Of a stretch of 64,000 bases of DNA, positions 22,681 through 33,673 are shown one piece after another. This stretch comes from Bostrychus sinensis (Eukaryota > Chordata > Actinopteri > Gobiiformes > Eleotridae). The notes under the pieces are model-generated. The model was given only the letters and a program-made list of their open reading frames with translations, ran no database searches and had not been told where the DNA came from. Made by a program: the position numbers and the translations under genes. Positions within the stretch are counted from its first letter, which is position 1, and each line of letters begins with the position of its first letter. The stretch covers positions 1,907,501 to 1,971,500 of the forward strand of contig CM036244.1 of assembly GCA_020698575.1 (NCBI GenBank). Direction: 5' to 3'.

Positions 22681-22695
22681 GTTCTTTGTTCATTT

Positions 22696-23740
22696 CTACA
22701 GAAGCGTATTGAGTTCACCTGAAAAAAAGTTTCTGTTTTAATGAGCAAAGTTTTGATTTTATGAGAAAAGTTAATTCTGTTTTTATGAGAAAAGTTTTGA
22801 TTTTATGAGAAAAGTTTTGATTTTATGAGAAAAGTGAATTCTGTTTTTATGAGAAAAGTTCTGTTTTTATGAGAAAAGTTTTGATTTTATGAGTAAAGTT
22901 AATTCTGTTTTTATGAGAAAAGTTCTGTTTTTATGAGAGAAGTTTTGATTTTATGAGAAAAGTTAATTCTGTTTTTATGAGAGAAAAAAATCCTGTTTTT
23001 ACGAGTAAATAATTTTCTGCTTTTACGAGAAAAGTTTTGTTATTACGAGTAAAATAATTGTATGTTTTTATGTGGATTATGGTCGTTATTATCTTGTTCC
23101 ACTTTTGGGGGGAGAGGAATTCAAAGTCAATGGCAAAGACCTGAGATGTCTGCGCAGAGTCGACAAACTAATGATTATAAGTCAATATTACTTAACGAAA
23201 GCAGAATCTCCAGTGTCTCAAGCCTAGAGTAAAATAAAACCGTATTAAACCAAGTAGTTGGGACATTTACGCCCTTTCTTTAGCTACAACTCTTCAATAC
23301 GAGCTAAACCTTTACTGGTTGTGATAGACATGAATTTACTTTTGTCATAAAAACCCAAGTTATTTATACTCATAAAAACAGAACTTTTCTCATAAAAACA
23401 GAACAAATTTTACTCATTTTGGGGAGAGAGTGAGTCTATGAACTACTGCTTTTACTGTGATTGTTTGAGTGTAATTGCTTTGTATTTTTATTCATGTAAA
23501 TCAGGGACTGCAGATGGAAACTAGCTATTTAGCTTTAATCTGGTGCGGAACATCTCTGTTTTTATGAGCTTAATGTCTCTGTACATTGTCCCTTCAAATA
23601 AAGGCTAAACTAAACTAACTAACTAAATAAAAACAGAACTTTTCTCATAAAAACAGAACTTTTCTCATAAAAACAGAACTAACTTCGCTCATTAAAACAG
23701 AAACTTTTTTTTTTCAGGTGAACGCAATACGCTTCCGTAC
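22696..23740. mobile_element. Palindromic element part B, copy 2 (expanded and interrupted)
   Basis: Same ends and core as 2856-3430. The left subterminal array of TTTTATGAGAAAAGTTTTGA/TCTG phrases is much longer here (about 22735-23060), and the right array is interrupted by a LINE 3' end at about 23405-23636. Confidence 0.75.
23405..23636 (+). mobile_element. LINE 3' end nested in element B
   Basis: GGGACTGCAGATGGAAACTA, then CCCTTCAAATAAAGGCTAAA and a (CTAA)n-like tail match the 3' end of the LINE at 43560-44415. It is flanked by AAAAACAGAAC on both sides, which could be an 11-bp target duplication but could also reflect the host's own repeated phrase. Confidence 0.7.
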
Positions 23741-25379
23741 ATTTATATGCAAAGATGGAAAAAATCATTAAAAACTTCAATGACAAAAACATTTTTAAGT
23801 TCAAGCTTGGAGGAGAATTATAGCAGCTACTGTATAATGGTCAATGGATCAATCCTTCTTCATAAATAAAGACACAGAGACCAAACTTAACTTTAAAAAA
23901 TATCCACTTGTTTTTAATGAGAGTCAACAGGAGCCAGCCCTCACTTCCACAGAGAGTCCCTCGGTCCATTTCCTGTCCATTCACAGAGGAACCAGAGCCA
24001 AAACAAAACGCCAATGTTATGTCCTTTTTGTCAACAGAGCGGGACGGCAGATGGTTTTTGCATTCAAACTAATTCTGGGAGATGGGAAAAAAACAAAAAC
24101 GAAGTGAGGGTTTGTAAACGTCTGCTGCTGTTGTCACTGAAGCCAAAGTAAACTTGGATGAGATGTGCTTCTTGTTGCCGCGAGTGCATCGTCGTAAGGC
24201 ACAGGCTCAGGTCCCCTCCTTCACAAAGACGCTCCCCATTTTGTTTGTTGTTTCTTAAAAAAAAAAAAACGTCCCCAGTGCAAGAGAAGAAGGTTTGACG
24301 TTGGTACAGTGTAAAGAATTTGGGTTTTTCCCTTGCAACAGATCAGTAAAAGGTAAAAACATGCAGAATAAATCAAACCGCTGAACAAAAACAGTAATAT
24401 TTTAGATGCCTTCAAACCAAACAAGCAGTGGTTATACTGTATGTTATCATGGCAAGAAAATAAAAGACTTCAGCTATGTCCAGACAACTGCGTTTTCACT
24501 TAAAAAGCCCACAATAAGACTTAAAAAAATATTCAAATTGAGCACTTTTTCCTCGTGGATGGCAGCGTCTACACCAGAACACGTTTTGTTACTGAATTAT
24601 CTGTTTAAATGCACACCGGCCACAAAGAACTGCAGGCCGGTGTGCTCTTTGTGCCGGTCCCAAGCCTGGATAAATGGAAGGAGTTGTGTCAAGAAAAGGA
24701 AAAAAGGTGTAAAAACCTATGTGGGTTCAGTCTGTGAACACCAGGAGGCAGTAGAGCTGGGTTTTATTAAACGATACCTGGTTTTCGATATCTGTTCCTG
24801 ATTCCTATGGTGAGCTAATTCATCTTCTACAATCATAAAACACAATAATATTCAATAAATGACACATTTCTGGGGCAAGATTCTTAGCTTTAAGTTAAAA
24901 CCAGTTGTTTGTATGATTTATTCTGTGTTATTTATTTGATTCGTGCAAAGGAACATTAAAGATTCCACTTGGCCTAGCATAAAAGTTATGTTTAAGGTAA
25001 GTAGTATTGTCATTTTTCTTCTGAATCCCAGCCCTAGGAGGAGAATTTACTGTGGAGACTCTAGTTTCCTAAAAGTTTTGAAGTGAAAACACATTTGTCT
25101 GGACTTACATCATCTCAGAAACGTTGTCTGCAGCAGCTGTGTGCAAGTTCAATGCATTTTTTTTTTTTAGTTTGAGTGCGGTAAAGGTGTTGCCAGTCGA
25201 TCCATGAGCTCTCAGAGTGAAGTGTCCCTGTGTTACTCTGGGTTCTCTCCTCTTCCTCCCACCTTTGTCCAAACACAGAAGAACTGGAGACGCTAAATGT
25301 CCCCCTAGTGAGTGAATGTGAGAGTGAATGTCTGTCTGTGTGTAAGTGTCAGTCCTGGGACGATGTGGCAGGGCTCTGT
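23741..25379. other. Mostly unassigned; repeat G fragment at 24632-24700
   Basis: 24645-24695 has TTTGTGCCGGTCCCAAGCCT and GGATAAATGGAAGGAGTTG (repeat G). Just before it, GCACACCGGCC and GGCCGGTGTGC (24611-24645) form a perfect 11-bp stem with a 13-base loop. The frame at 24406-24801 spans these repeats and is not a gene. 24820-25379 holds nothing recognised. Confidence 0.4.
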
Positions 25380-26205
25380 TTATCCCTCCTTCAGCCCTAA
25401 GACATTTATTTGATGTTTTGCAGCTGTTTTTTGTGGATAACTTTTGCTGTGTCGATTCAAATGGCGTAGATTTTGCCTCAGGTGTGTATTTTTTGATGAA
25501 TTTTAAGATTCCAGATTTAAAAAGTGTCTAAAAAATAGTCCCAACTTTACCCCTAAGACATTGTTTGTGCCATTGACTCCCATTAAAACAACATTTTTAT
25601 TCTACACTGTCACTGCAATATAATGTCACATTTTTATCAAGTATTTCATGGATTCATGATAGTGAGGGATTGGAATTTTAGTTTTTATTGTTTTTCACTA
25701 GGTGGCGCCATTTCCCCATATATGGTAGACAGAGGTATAAATGTGGAGATGGCCACATTAGTGTTTGTATAAATGATCAAGCCTACAAGGAAAATAAAAA
25801 CATGTTTGAACTAAAATGATTTGGGTGTGTTTTTGTCATAAATTGGTGTGAAAGTGTTTGTTGAGAAATGAGTTTGTTTGTGTTTGCGTGAGCACAAATC
25901 CAAAATGTAGTTCTTACAGAGATGTGCACATCAGGGCAAAGTAGAAAAAGGTCCCAGACTGAGCAGAGGCAGAGGTTTGTGCTGGATGTGTCTGCACCAC
26001 ACAAACTGGAATTTAAGGCTTAACTTTCATAAACAGAATGAAGTTTTGCTGTGTGTGATGAGGACTGAAGTTAATCATTGTAACCATGAAAAAAAAATTA
26101 ATTATTGACCATTAGAAATGTTTTCTATGGCAGTCTTTATTGGTGCATTTTTTTGTGCTTGGGGCAAAAGGTGAGACTAAAAAGTTAGGGCTGTAGGAGG
26201 ATTAA
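25380..26205. mobile_element. TTAA-type (piggyBac-like) MITE, copy 1
   Basis: Left end TTATCCCTCCTTCAGCCCTA, right end reversed TTAATCCTCCTACAGCCCTA, so CCTCC..CAGCCCTAA inverted termini with a TTA(A/T) target. The body is almost identical to 33911-34722 in the same orientation. It contains CACTAGGTGGCGCCATTTCC and a TATAAATG. Open frames are shadows; no transposase. Confidence 0.75.
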
Positions 26206-26350
26206 AAACCTCATTTTACACTGAGAACATGAGAGCTGCTGCTGCTCGTGTCGCTCCGGGCTCTGAGCAGGACGCCTCCCGCGGGGCATTAAACAGCATC
26301 AAAAGCCTTTACATTGATTTTGATAAATGGCATTAAAAAGGATTAAAAAC

Positions 26351-26901
26351 CCTGGTCTACAGCAAAATGCTTCTGGAACAAAAGCAGTGAATTTTTTCTT
26401 GGATTAGGTCACTAATAAAGAAAAAGTAAGTGAGAAGTGCAGATTGCTATAGTTTCCAAGAAACAGTATTGGGTCAAAACAGGAAATTTATGCAAAATAA
26501 GGCAAAAACGGTGTTTATCAGAAGGTACAGTGTCTGCAAGCAACCAGTTCTATCTGAAAGCTGCACATTCAATACATTCATTTTAATATGGATAGAGTTT
26601 TGACATAAAATGTTTTGTTTTTATTTGCAGAAATCTCTCTCTTGGAAGTGGACAAAATGCATGCATGTAGAGAAATTCAATATTTTCAAAATATAAATAT
26701 TATTTTTAAGCAAAAATGCCTAAATCTATTGTATAAACAGATGTGATTTTGATGTGAAACAATATCATTAAATATCTTGAATACATAGCTAACCAGCACA
26801 GTTATCATTGATTTTCAGTTCATCTTCATCAAAATAAATGAGATTTAGCCACTTTTATCTCGGAAGCAGATCGAGTCCAAACATTTATAGATCAGTGATA
26901 T
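26351..26901. mobile_element. Element E, copy 2 (uninterrupted, inverted)
   Basis: CTGGTCTACAGCAAAATGC to GATCAGTGATAT. It is the reverse complement of 17864-19036 minus the nested LINE piece, showing what the unoccupied element looks like (about 550 bp). Confidence 0.75.
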
Positions 26902-26994
26902 TAGTTTTAACCTTCAGAGCAGACAGGTCCTGACTACATCAGAGCTTTTATCTCCTCGTGTTTCTGGCCACAGCCTTTGCTCCTCTTTAAGGTC

Positions 26995-27240
26995 CAAAAC
27001 TTGTTTTAAAACTTGAGGGGACCTGTCCTCGCAGGCAGTAGCCCCCAGACTGTGGCCCGTCCTGCCCCTGTCCCTCTGTGTCGTCGTCTGTTGTTTCCTT
27101 TAAAAAGCAGCTGAAGACACTTTTATTTAGACGAGCCTTTAGTTGACTGGGTTTGATCTTTTATTGTTGTGTTCTTAATTTTGCTTTATCTTTGTAGTTT
27201 TAAATGTGTTTTTTGCTTGGCTTACTTAAATTTGATTCCT
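26995..27240 (+). mobile_element. LINE 3' end fragment
   Basis: TTTAAAAAGCAGCTGAAGAC, then ACTTTTATTTAGACGAGCC encode the F.KQLKTLLFRRAF phrase that ends L2/CR1-like LINE ORFs. A T-rich 3' UTR follows. Confidence 0.6.
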
Positions 27241-27640
27241 ACAGGCATCAAAAACTTTACATTTTGAAGTAAATTTGCTGACATTATTAATTTTATTTGA
27301 GAATATAAATATTTATAAATAAGTACAGACGGTGGAACGAGTTTGCTTCCATCCAATGTTAAAAATGGCATTAAAAAGCATTAAATGAGACGCTCTGATT
27401 CCTGCAGGAACCGCAGGCGTTCGACCTCTTCGTGTTGTCTTTGTGAAATGTTTGTTTGGTGACGTCACATTTCTCCTTCAAGAATGAACTTCTCCATGTG
27501 CAGCGTTCACATTACCTCTGTGTTGACGTGAGCCTTTAGTGTGAAAGTGTAGAGGAGGTTTATTTTAACGTTTGGTACCAAGTTCCTCGGCTGAAACTCT
27601 AAAGATCAACGCAGAGCTGCTGCTTTTGGTGAAAATTGGG

Positions 27641-27690
27641 GGTAACTTCCGCCTAATGCCCAGAGAGAGGGACAGGCTCCAGCCACCAGC
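27641..27690. repeat. Short LINE-type 3' phrase
   Basis: GGGGGTAACTTCCGCCTAAT, then ACAGGCTCCAGCCACCAGCG resembles the GGATAGGCTCCAGC phrase at the 3' end of common fish retroelements. Confidence 0.4.
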
Positions 27691-27698
27691 GACCCTTA

Positions 27699-28541
27699 CG
27701 CTGCGTTCACACCGGACGCGTTTCAGGCATCAAATTTATATCAAACGTGTGTAGTTGGACGCTTGAACATTTTGAGGTCAGACGCTTTATCCACGCGTCC
27801 AGTTCGCTCTGTTCACAAAACAAATGTGTTCAGACGCAAATTCGCATCATGGGAGGAGTCTGGTCCCAGGATAATGGCCGCTGTTTCAGGGCTAATTCCA
27901 GCTGAGGCCATGGTGGTTTGCTCACCTGTGTCCTGTGTCGGTGCGAGGACATGTCCCCAGGACACTGCTGCTGGATTTAGGCACTCAACACCAGCAGCAG
28001 AGCGGAGATATGAGGAGTTTTTTCTTGTTTAATAGCGGTCTCTAGTGGTTCTAGCGGTCTCTAGTGGTTTTAGCAGGTTATAGGCTAGGCTAGCTCTCAG
28101 TACACAGACTCTGTGTTCCCTGTTGTTTTGGGAAGTACAGTAACTGCTGATCCACCGAGCTCAGCTCAGCTCACGCTAAAGTTAAGGTCCCTTTTATATC
28201 TTGTTACTGTCTTTTTGACTGCTGTCTTTATAAAAGTAGCAGAGCTGCTGCAGGCTGTAGCTACAGCTCCAGGTTCACAGTGAAGCTTCGATGAGTCCAC
28301 TGTGATTGTTTTGATGAATCTCCGCTTCCTACGTCCTCCCACGTCACTGCAGGAGCAGGATCCTGATTGGTTAACGCGCCGCGAATATTCGCCAAAGTTC
28401 AGATTTTTCAACTCAGGCGTCAGACGCGCGATTCGCTACGCGCTGGACGTTTGATTTGCGCTGCAGGACGTCCAGACGCAGGTTTACATAGACTTAACAT
28501 GGAAACCAGACGCCTCCTTGGTGTTCGGTGTGAACGCAGCA
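27699..28541. mobile_element. PIF/Harbinger-type MITE
   Basis: Starts CGCTGCGTTCACACCGGACG and ends TCGGTGTGAACGCAGCA, near-perfect inverted termini, flanked by TTA at 27696-27698 and 28542-28544. The CTGCGTTCACACC end is characteristic of a very common teleost Harbinger MITE. The CpG-rich interior has no complete transposase. A 20-bp unit TAGCGGTCTCTAGTGGTT is tandemly doubled near 28034-28072. Confidence 0.88.
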
Positions 28542-28544
28542 TTA

Positions 28545-30280
28545 CAGTTTCCATGGCATTGTCCAAAGACGCAGGGACAACCGTCCTCTCACTGTGGGAC
28601 GTCTCCAGTTCACCTGAGCGTTCACGACTGTGGTCTCTGCTCTCACCCAGGGGCTCCACTCAGAAAATAACGGTGTTTCATTAAATTTTAAAACGTGTTA
28701 TAAAACAGCTAAAGGTCATAAAGTTGTGAATATGCCAGAAAAGGTCAGTTGTGATGTTGAGCCAAATATATAAAGTCATATTTTTCAAGCTTCTGTTGTG
28801 TCTGCCCTGAAATGGCCTGACCTATAACATAACTCCTAACTTTTTATTGTTCTCGTATATGAAATAAGTGACTGACAATTTTACACTCGAGCACGGACTT
28901 CCACACAGCTGGTCACAATATGTCAACGTTTTTTAACACTAGAGCCACCAATGGTCATTTTCACTCATTAAATATATCAGAAAATCTCACTACATTCAGT
29001 GCAAGATGTTAATTTCATAGACTAAGTAGAGATTCTGTTTTATTGTGAGTTTTGCTGATAATATAAGCATTTTAAGGCAACTAGTCTCATTTATCCAGGC
29101 TTGGGACTGGCACAAAGAGCCCAAAACCTGTTGTTCTGATATTAAGCTTTATGAAAATGTATATGTATGTTAATAATAACACTATATGCTTTCATAATAT
29201 GCTTAAAATAGAGATTTGTTGTTAAATAAACAGCAACGTTCAATTCCAGCCTTGCCTGATCAGCTGAAACGTGTTCATGATTTAAATTTCAAAATAAAAT
29301 GAAATTGAATTTTAAAAAAAGAATTTAATAAAAATAAAATAAAATAAATGATCAAAAAAAAACAACAAAAAAAACAAAAAAAACAAACACATAGTGAGCT
29401 TCAAAATATTATTTTCAAATTCAAGTCCAAAATAAGTAAGTAAATAAGTCCATAATTGTAGGTAAAATGACTTTTGGTGGTTCTTGTGTTAAACCCATTA
29501 CATGCATTTCCAAAATTCCAACACTCTGTTCAAAGTAAAGTCAAACAATTATGTCAAAATAACAACATTAATAAAATAGATAAAAATAAAACCAAGCTAT
29601 TCTCAAATTTATTCAAATATATTCTCTTTTTACCCAAAACATGATTAAAACTAAAGCTTATACGCAGAGAGCTTCTTATTACTGGAAATATTTAGATTTT
29701 AAAATTTTGAATGGTAATTGAAATTTAAAACTGAGGCAGCTTATGATAATTACACACTAAAAAGCAATAGTTAAGCGTTGGTAAATAAAGTATGTGACTG
29801 TCAAAGATTCAACAGATCAGAACAGGCACAAATACTGCAACCTGACTGACACCAATCAACCGCATGTAAGTAATATCAGAGAAAACGTTTAAAACTATCA
29901 AATTTACTTGTTTTATTTAACGTAACAACAGATCCTTCCATGGGTGATGTGTGCAGCAAAGTTGTGCGCGGGAACTGAGATTAACGTTCAATCACATTCA
30001 TTTCTACAAGGAAGCAAAATAAAAATATTAATTTAGACGTTTTTGGAGCAGGAAGAAATGGTTGTTGTTTATATATTTATTAAAAATACTCTGAATGAAG
30101 TGATATGACCCAGATGTGAGTCAGGTCTACAGTGAACTTATAATAAAAGTAGGATCTGTGGAGATTGATCCATTAAATCTGAGCGAACAGTAACAAACTG
30201 TTGTAGTCCAACACATTTCTGTAACTACTTCTCCTGCTTAACATTGAAATTATAAAATGTAAATTACGTATCATTTAGCT
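28545..30280. other. Unassigned AT-rich sequence
   Basis: Holds an A-rich low-complexity run at 29300-29390 and a repeat G fragment at 29088-29120 (TTTATCCAGGCTTGGGACTG). No gene recognised. Confidence 0.35.
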
Positions 30281-30392
30281 CAGTGGTTCCCTAAGTAAGG
30301 TCTGAGGCCCCCTAGTGGTCATCTACTGAGTACGTAAGAAGAAATTGAGTTTAAAATGGACAGTTATATATTTGTTTAAAATTATTACTATA

Positions 30393-30747
30393 AAGAGGCA
30401 ATATTATGCAAAATCGACTTTTCTGAGCTTTCTACCGTGTTTTAATGTTGTTCCTGCATCAAAAACAGACCTGGAGTTGTGTTTTTGTTTCATTCACACA
30501 TTCATGTTTGAATAATTGTCTATTTATTTACGCTGACTTCCTGAAAGGACAGAAATGTCTTGTTTCACTGATGTCTGCCATTTCCACCTGACCACCCCCC
30601 TCTCCCCCTGACCACGCCCTCCCCTGACCACACCCCTCCCCCATGACCACGCCCCTTCCCCCTCATGGCAAAGTCCCATTCAGCTCACATCTCCCCCGCA
30701 GCAACCAAACAAACCCACTGCAGACTGCAGCGTTGCAGCAGCACATG

Positions 30748-30778
<31 letters not shown>

Positions 30779-31132
30779 TTTATTTAACCAGGAAAGTCCC
30801 ACTGAGATTCAGAATCTCTTTTGCAGGGGAGTCCTGGCCCCATGGGGGACCTATTGTCCATGTTTTTAGTGGGAGGGGAAACCGGAGCAGACACGGGGAG
30901 AACATGCAAACTCCACACAGAAAGGCCCCACTCGGTCCGGGAATCGAACCCGGGACCTTCTTGCTGTGAGGCAGGAGTGCTAACCACTATGCCACCGTGC
31001 CGCCCGAGGGGCGTGGCAGCAGCTGGGCAGCAGGGAGGGAGGGCTCATAAAGTGACAGAGACCAATTGAGCATTTCTCAAATAATGAGTTTCTTCAAATA
31101 AGTAAAGAAAAAAAGAATAATATGGGCCCTTT
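30393..31132. mobile_element. MITE with GGCAATATTATGCA end nested in repeat D
   Basis: Left end AGGCAATATTATGCAAAATC, right end reversed AAAAGGGCCCATATTATTC. The body has the typical ACAGACCTGGAGTTGTG phrase of a common teleost MITE. It is itself split by a SINE. A related left end, AGAGCTATATTATGCATTTA, is at 63825 onward. Confidence 0.65.
30749..31005 (-). mobile_element. tRNA-derived SINE with LINE-type tail
   Basis: The minus strand starts GGGCGGCACGGTGGCATAGT, with A-box-like TGGCATAGTGGTTAGCAC and B box GGGTTCGATTCCCGG. The body TGTGGAGTTTGCATGTTCTC follows, and the 3' tail ends CTTTCCTGGTTAAATAAAGG before a poly-A (poly-T at 30749-30775 on the plus strand). The tail phrase is shared with the LINE 3' end at 63690-63790, so this SINE probably used that LINE's machinery. 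Confidence 0.9.
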
Positions 31133-31290
31133 TAAAACAACTGTCAGTATATTTTGTAACATTTTTTGTAGAAATCTATGGAGAAAGACATGACAGAGTC
31201 TTTTGAACAGAGTGAAGTTTTATTGTAGGGGGTCTGCTTGTGATTTTCCGAAATTTAAGGGGTCTGCGTCTCTCTTGACTTTGCGAATGA

Positions 31291-32359
31291 ATGTTTTAGC
31301 TGATTACAGACGCTAATTGCTATGTTAAATGAAACGGCTAAACGTTGACACGCGCTAATGTTCCCAGGCGCTGACATTACTCGCAGGTGGCAGAGTGGTT
31401 GTCAGTTGCCAAACCTGTCCTGATTATTCATGAGTTGCGATGTTTGGTGGCGAGCGCTAAATCCTGTATTTAAAATGTATTATCTTTTTCACTCCAGTGC
31501 CAGTCTTTGGAACACAAACGTTTGTCAGAGATCGCTCAGGTTTCATCCATCAGTTTCAAAAAAGTACAGTGCCTAGATACAGTGCCAGAACATGTCAACA
31601 ATGGTTTGTAACTTAATACTTAACTATTGCCTAAAAGTGTGTAGTGTTCTGTCTTTACAAATAAAAGCTTTAATTCAAGTTGAACTTTTAGACTTTTTAC
31701 TAAAATTCAGTTTAAACTTAGATGTCAAAACACATTTTTCCAGACACACGATGTTCGAAAAGAAACACAAATTTAAGTAATCAAACTTTACCATTAACCA
31801 CACTTGTCAATAAATAAAATATGAATAATTTTGCCTGTGTTATGAATATTTTCTCCTTGTAAAACGGCTTTAAAACCAAAAATTTAAACGCAAAAGCAGC
31901 CGAGAGGGAGGTGGAAATCATGAGCAGGGTCTGAGCAGCTCCAGTGGATCCTCAGAGTCTTTTTGTGGTAAATTCTGATCCAGGGTTTACTGATGAGAGC
32001 TGTGTCCTGGCTGTAAAACGTGTACAAGTGTTCAGGGAGAGACTGGTGAGATTTTAGTAAATTTATAAAGATACAAAGTCCGCACAACCCAAATATCATG
32101 TTTCTGTAGAGTCTGTTACTGTCGAGTGAATGATGCGTCCACAGCAAACTTCAAATATTCATGAGAGTGGATAAAGGGAGACGCAAGAAATCACAAAATC
32201 AACTAAATCTGAAAGGTCTGTGATGGGACAAGGGAGAAATGTTTAGTTTTTGGTGTGGATTGAGAATTTTTTGGAAGGATTTTGTACAATTAAAGAAAGG
32301 ATTATCCGATAAAATACTAACTCCAGCCACCAGGGGTCAGTAAAGGAACAAATGCTTAG
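31291..32359. other. Unassigned sequence
   Basis: No gene or defined repeat recognised; downstream of sgcd. Confidence 0.3.
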
Positions 32360-32900
32360 TCCGGTAGTGACAAAGGTGGTACACAGGCTTCCTCTGGTGG
32401 TACTCAGGAGTCTTTCAGCATTTCAAGTCCTGATTTAGTTTATTTAGAGTAAGCTGGTTTAGTCCTGGTCTAGTCTTGGTTTAGTCCAGGCTTACTTATG
32501 GTTTAGACCTGGTTTAAACCAGGTTTCGTCCTGGTTCACTCTTGATTTTGTACTGGTTTAACCCTGGTTTTAACAATGGTTTAGTCTTAATTTAGTTCTG
32601 GTTTCTACCTGGTTTAGACCTGGTTTTGCTATGGTTTAGTCCTAATTTAGTCCTGGTTTAGTCCTAATTTAGACCTGTGTTTGTTGTCCTAATTTAGTTC
32701 ATGTTAAGCACTGGTTTAGTCCTTATTTGGACCTAGTTTGGGCCTGGTTTAGTCTTAGATTAGCCTGGTTTAGTCCTAATTTAGACCTGTGTTTGTTGTC
32801 CTAATTTAGTTCATGTTAAGTACTGGTTTAGTCCTTATTTGGACCTAGTTTGGACCTGGTTTAGTCTTAGATTAGCCTGGTTTTGTCCTAATTTAGTCCT
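32360..32900 (+). repeat. Degenerate 12-bp tandem repeat (TTTAGTCCTGGT type)
   Basis: A leading GGTGGTACTCAGGAGTCTTT block matches that at 4757-4790, then about 40 diverged units of TTTAGTCCTGG/TTTAGACCTGG. Within it, a block of about 110 bp (CCTAATTTAGACCTGTGTTT ... TTAGATTAGCCTGG) is tandemly duplicated at about 32663-32881. Confidence 0.75.
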
Positions 32901-33277
32901 GCTTTTGCCTTAGCTTTTGTGATTTCTTTACCACTGTGATGTAGGATTTTGTGGCTCCATGGGTGGCTAGAGCATTTACCCCTGAACTTGAAGAGATATA
33001 TCCTTGGTTTGAGTAATTGCCAGATAGGAACAAAGTCCAACTGCAGTATATTTCTCACATTTTGTCTTATAAACATGGTTAGAACCTGCATAGCCTTATA
33101 GTTCATTTTTCTCTAACTCACTACTGTAGCCCTCTTTTTTGGAACGATGACATTTCCACGAGCGATGGCGGCGTCTGGCACCAGTTTGCTGTGAACGCAC
33201 CGTTCATTTTCCCTCGCCGCCATTTCGGCTCTAAACGCTGTTCTCAGAGGCTTTTACGAGTACAAAACGGCGCGAGT

Positions 33278-33487
33278 TTTAATTTAAATATTGGCACAAA
33301 ATATCGTCTGTTGGCAGCTTCAGTGAAAAATGTATGTCCGTGTTGTGTGCGTTGATTTCGTGTGTGTTTGTGTGTTTGTGTGTGATTGTTTGCCCGTTAG
33401 TCTCTCGTAGCTCAGATTTGGAGGAGGCATTTTTTCCAGTTTTTTGCCTGTTTTTTGTTGTTTTTTTGTCTGTGTTTTGCACCGGTC
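33278..33487 (-). other. sgcd: sgcd proximal 3' UTR (minimum extent, tentative)
   Basis: Sequence following the TAG on the minus strand has no long open frame. The first polyadenylation-like hexamer I see is ATTAAA (33283-33278, minus strand), about 205 bases after the stop. A canonical AATAAA on the minus strand occurs only near 32444-32439, past a degenerate 12-bp repeat tract, so the real UTR could be longer. Extent is an inference. Confidence 0.3.
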
Positions 33488-33673
33488 CTAGAGGCAGACG
33501 CTGTTGCTGATCTGGCAGGTGGAGCCCACGCCGGCCTGGGCCAGGAAGAGCCGACCGTTGGGGCAGGCGCACACCTCGTACACGGTTTGTCTCGTTCCTG
33601 AAGAGGAGGAGCTCGCCGAAGCCTTTCCCTCCGGCAAACGCATCAGGCGGATCTTGTGGGCGTCCAGAGAAAT
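33488..33673 (-). CDS. sgcd: delta-sarcoglycan, terminal coding exon with stop
   Basis: On the minus strand, a TCTGTCTTCTGTAG acceptor is followed by 61 codons and a TAG stop at 33490-33488. It starts ISLDAHKIRLMRLPEGKA in phase 0, has a short serine run (SASSSSSGTRQ), and ends TVYEVCACPNGRLFL, then AQAGVGSTCQISNSVCL. The four cysteines in C-A-C...STC...VC form the C-terminal EGF-like cysteine cluster of sarcoglycans, needed for disulfide folding and complex assembly. The ending SVCL and the GTRQ motif are those of delta-sarcoglycan; gamma-sarcoglycan, as known from mammals, ends in ..NICLWS. The serine-rich stretch recalls gamma-sarcoglycan, so paralogue assignment is strong but not absolute. 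A TTAA-type transposon lies about 240 bp upstream of the acceptor. Confidence 0.95.
   Translation of the reverse strand: MSLDAHKIRLMRLPEGKASASSSSSGTRQTVYEVCACPNGRLFLAQAGVGSTCQISNSVCL

Larger units (their letters stand above)
30281..31290 (+). repeat. Dispersed repeat D, copy 3 (with nested insertions)
   Basis: Starts CAGTGGTTCCCTAAGTAAGG and resumes after the insertion with ACAACTGTCAGTATATTTTG, ATCTATGGAGAAAGACATGA and GTAGGGGGTCTGCTTGTG, matching the 3' half of D copy 4. It carries a different insert from copies 2 and 4. Confidence 0.65.

Noticed and set aside
30900..31005. A tRNA gene suggested by GGGTTCGATTCCCGG
   Set aside because: The box lies in the head of a SINE with the standard SINE body and LINE-like tail.
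33130..33300. An additional sgcd exon or neighbouring gene exon in the GC-rich stretch downstream of the stop
   Set aside because: The frame has stops, there are no splice signals in a sensible place, and the terminal sgcd exon already ends in its stop codon.
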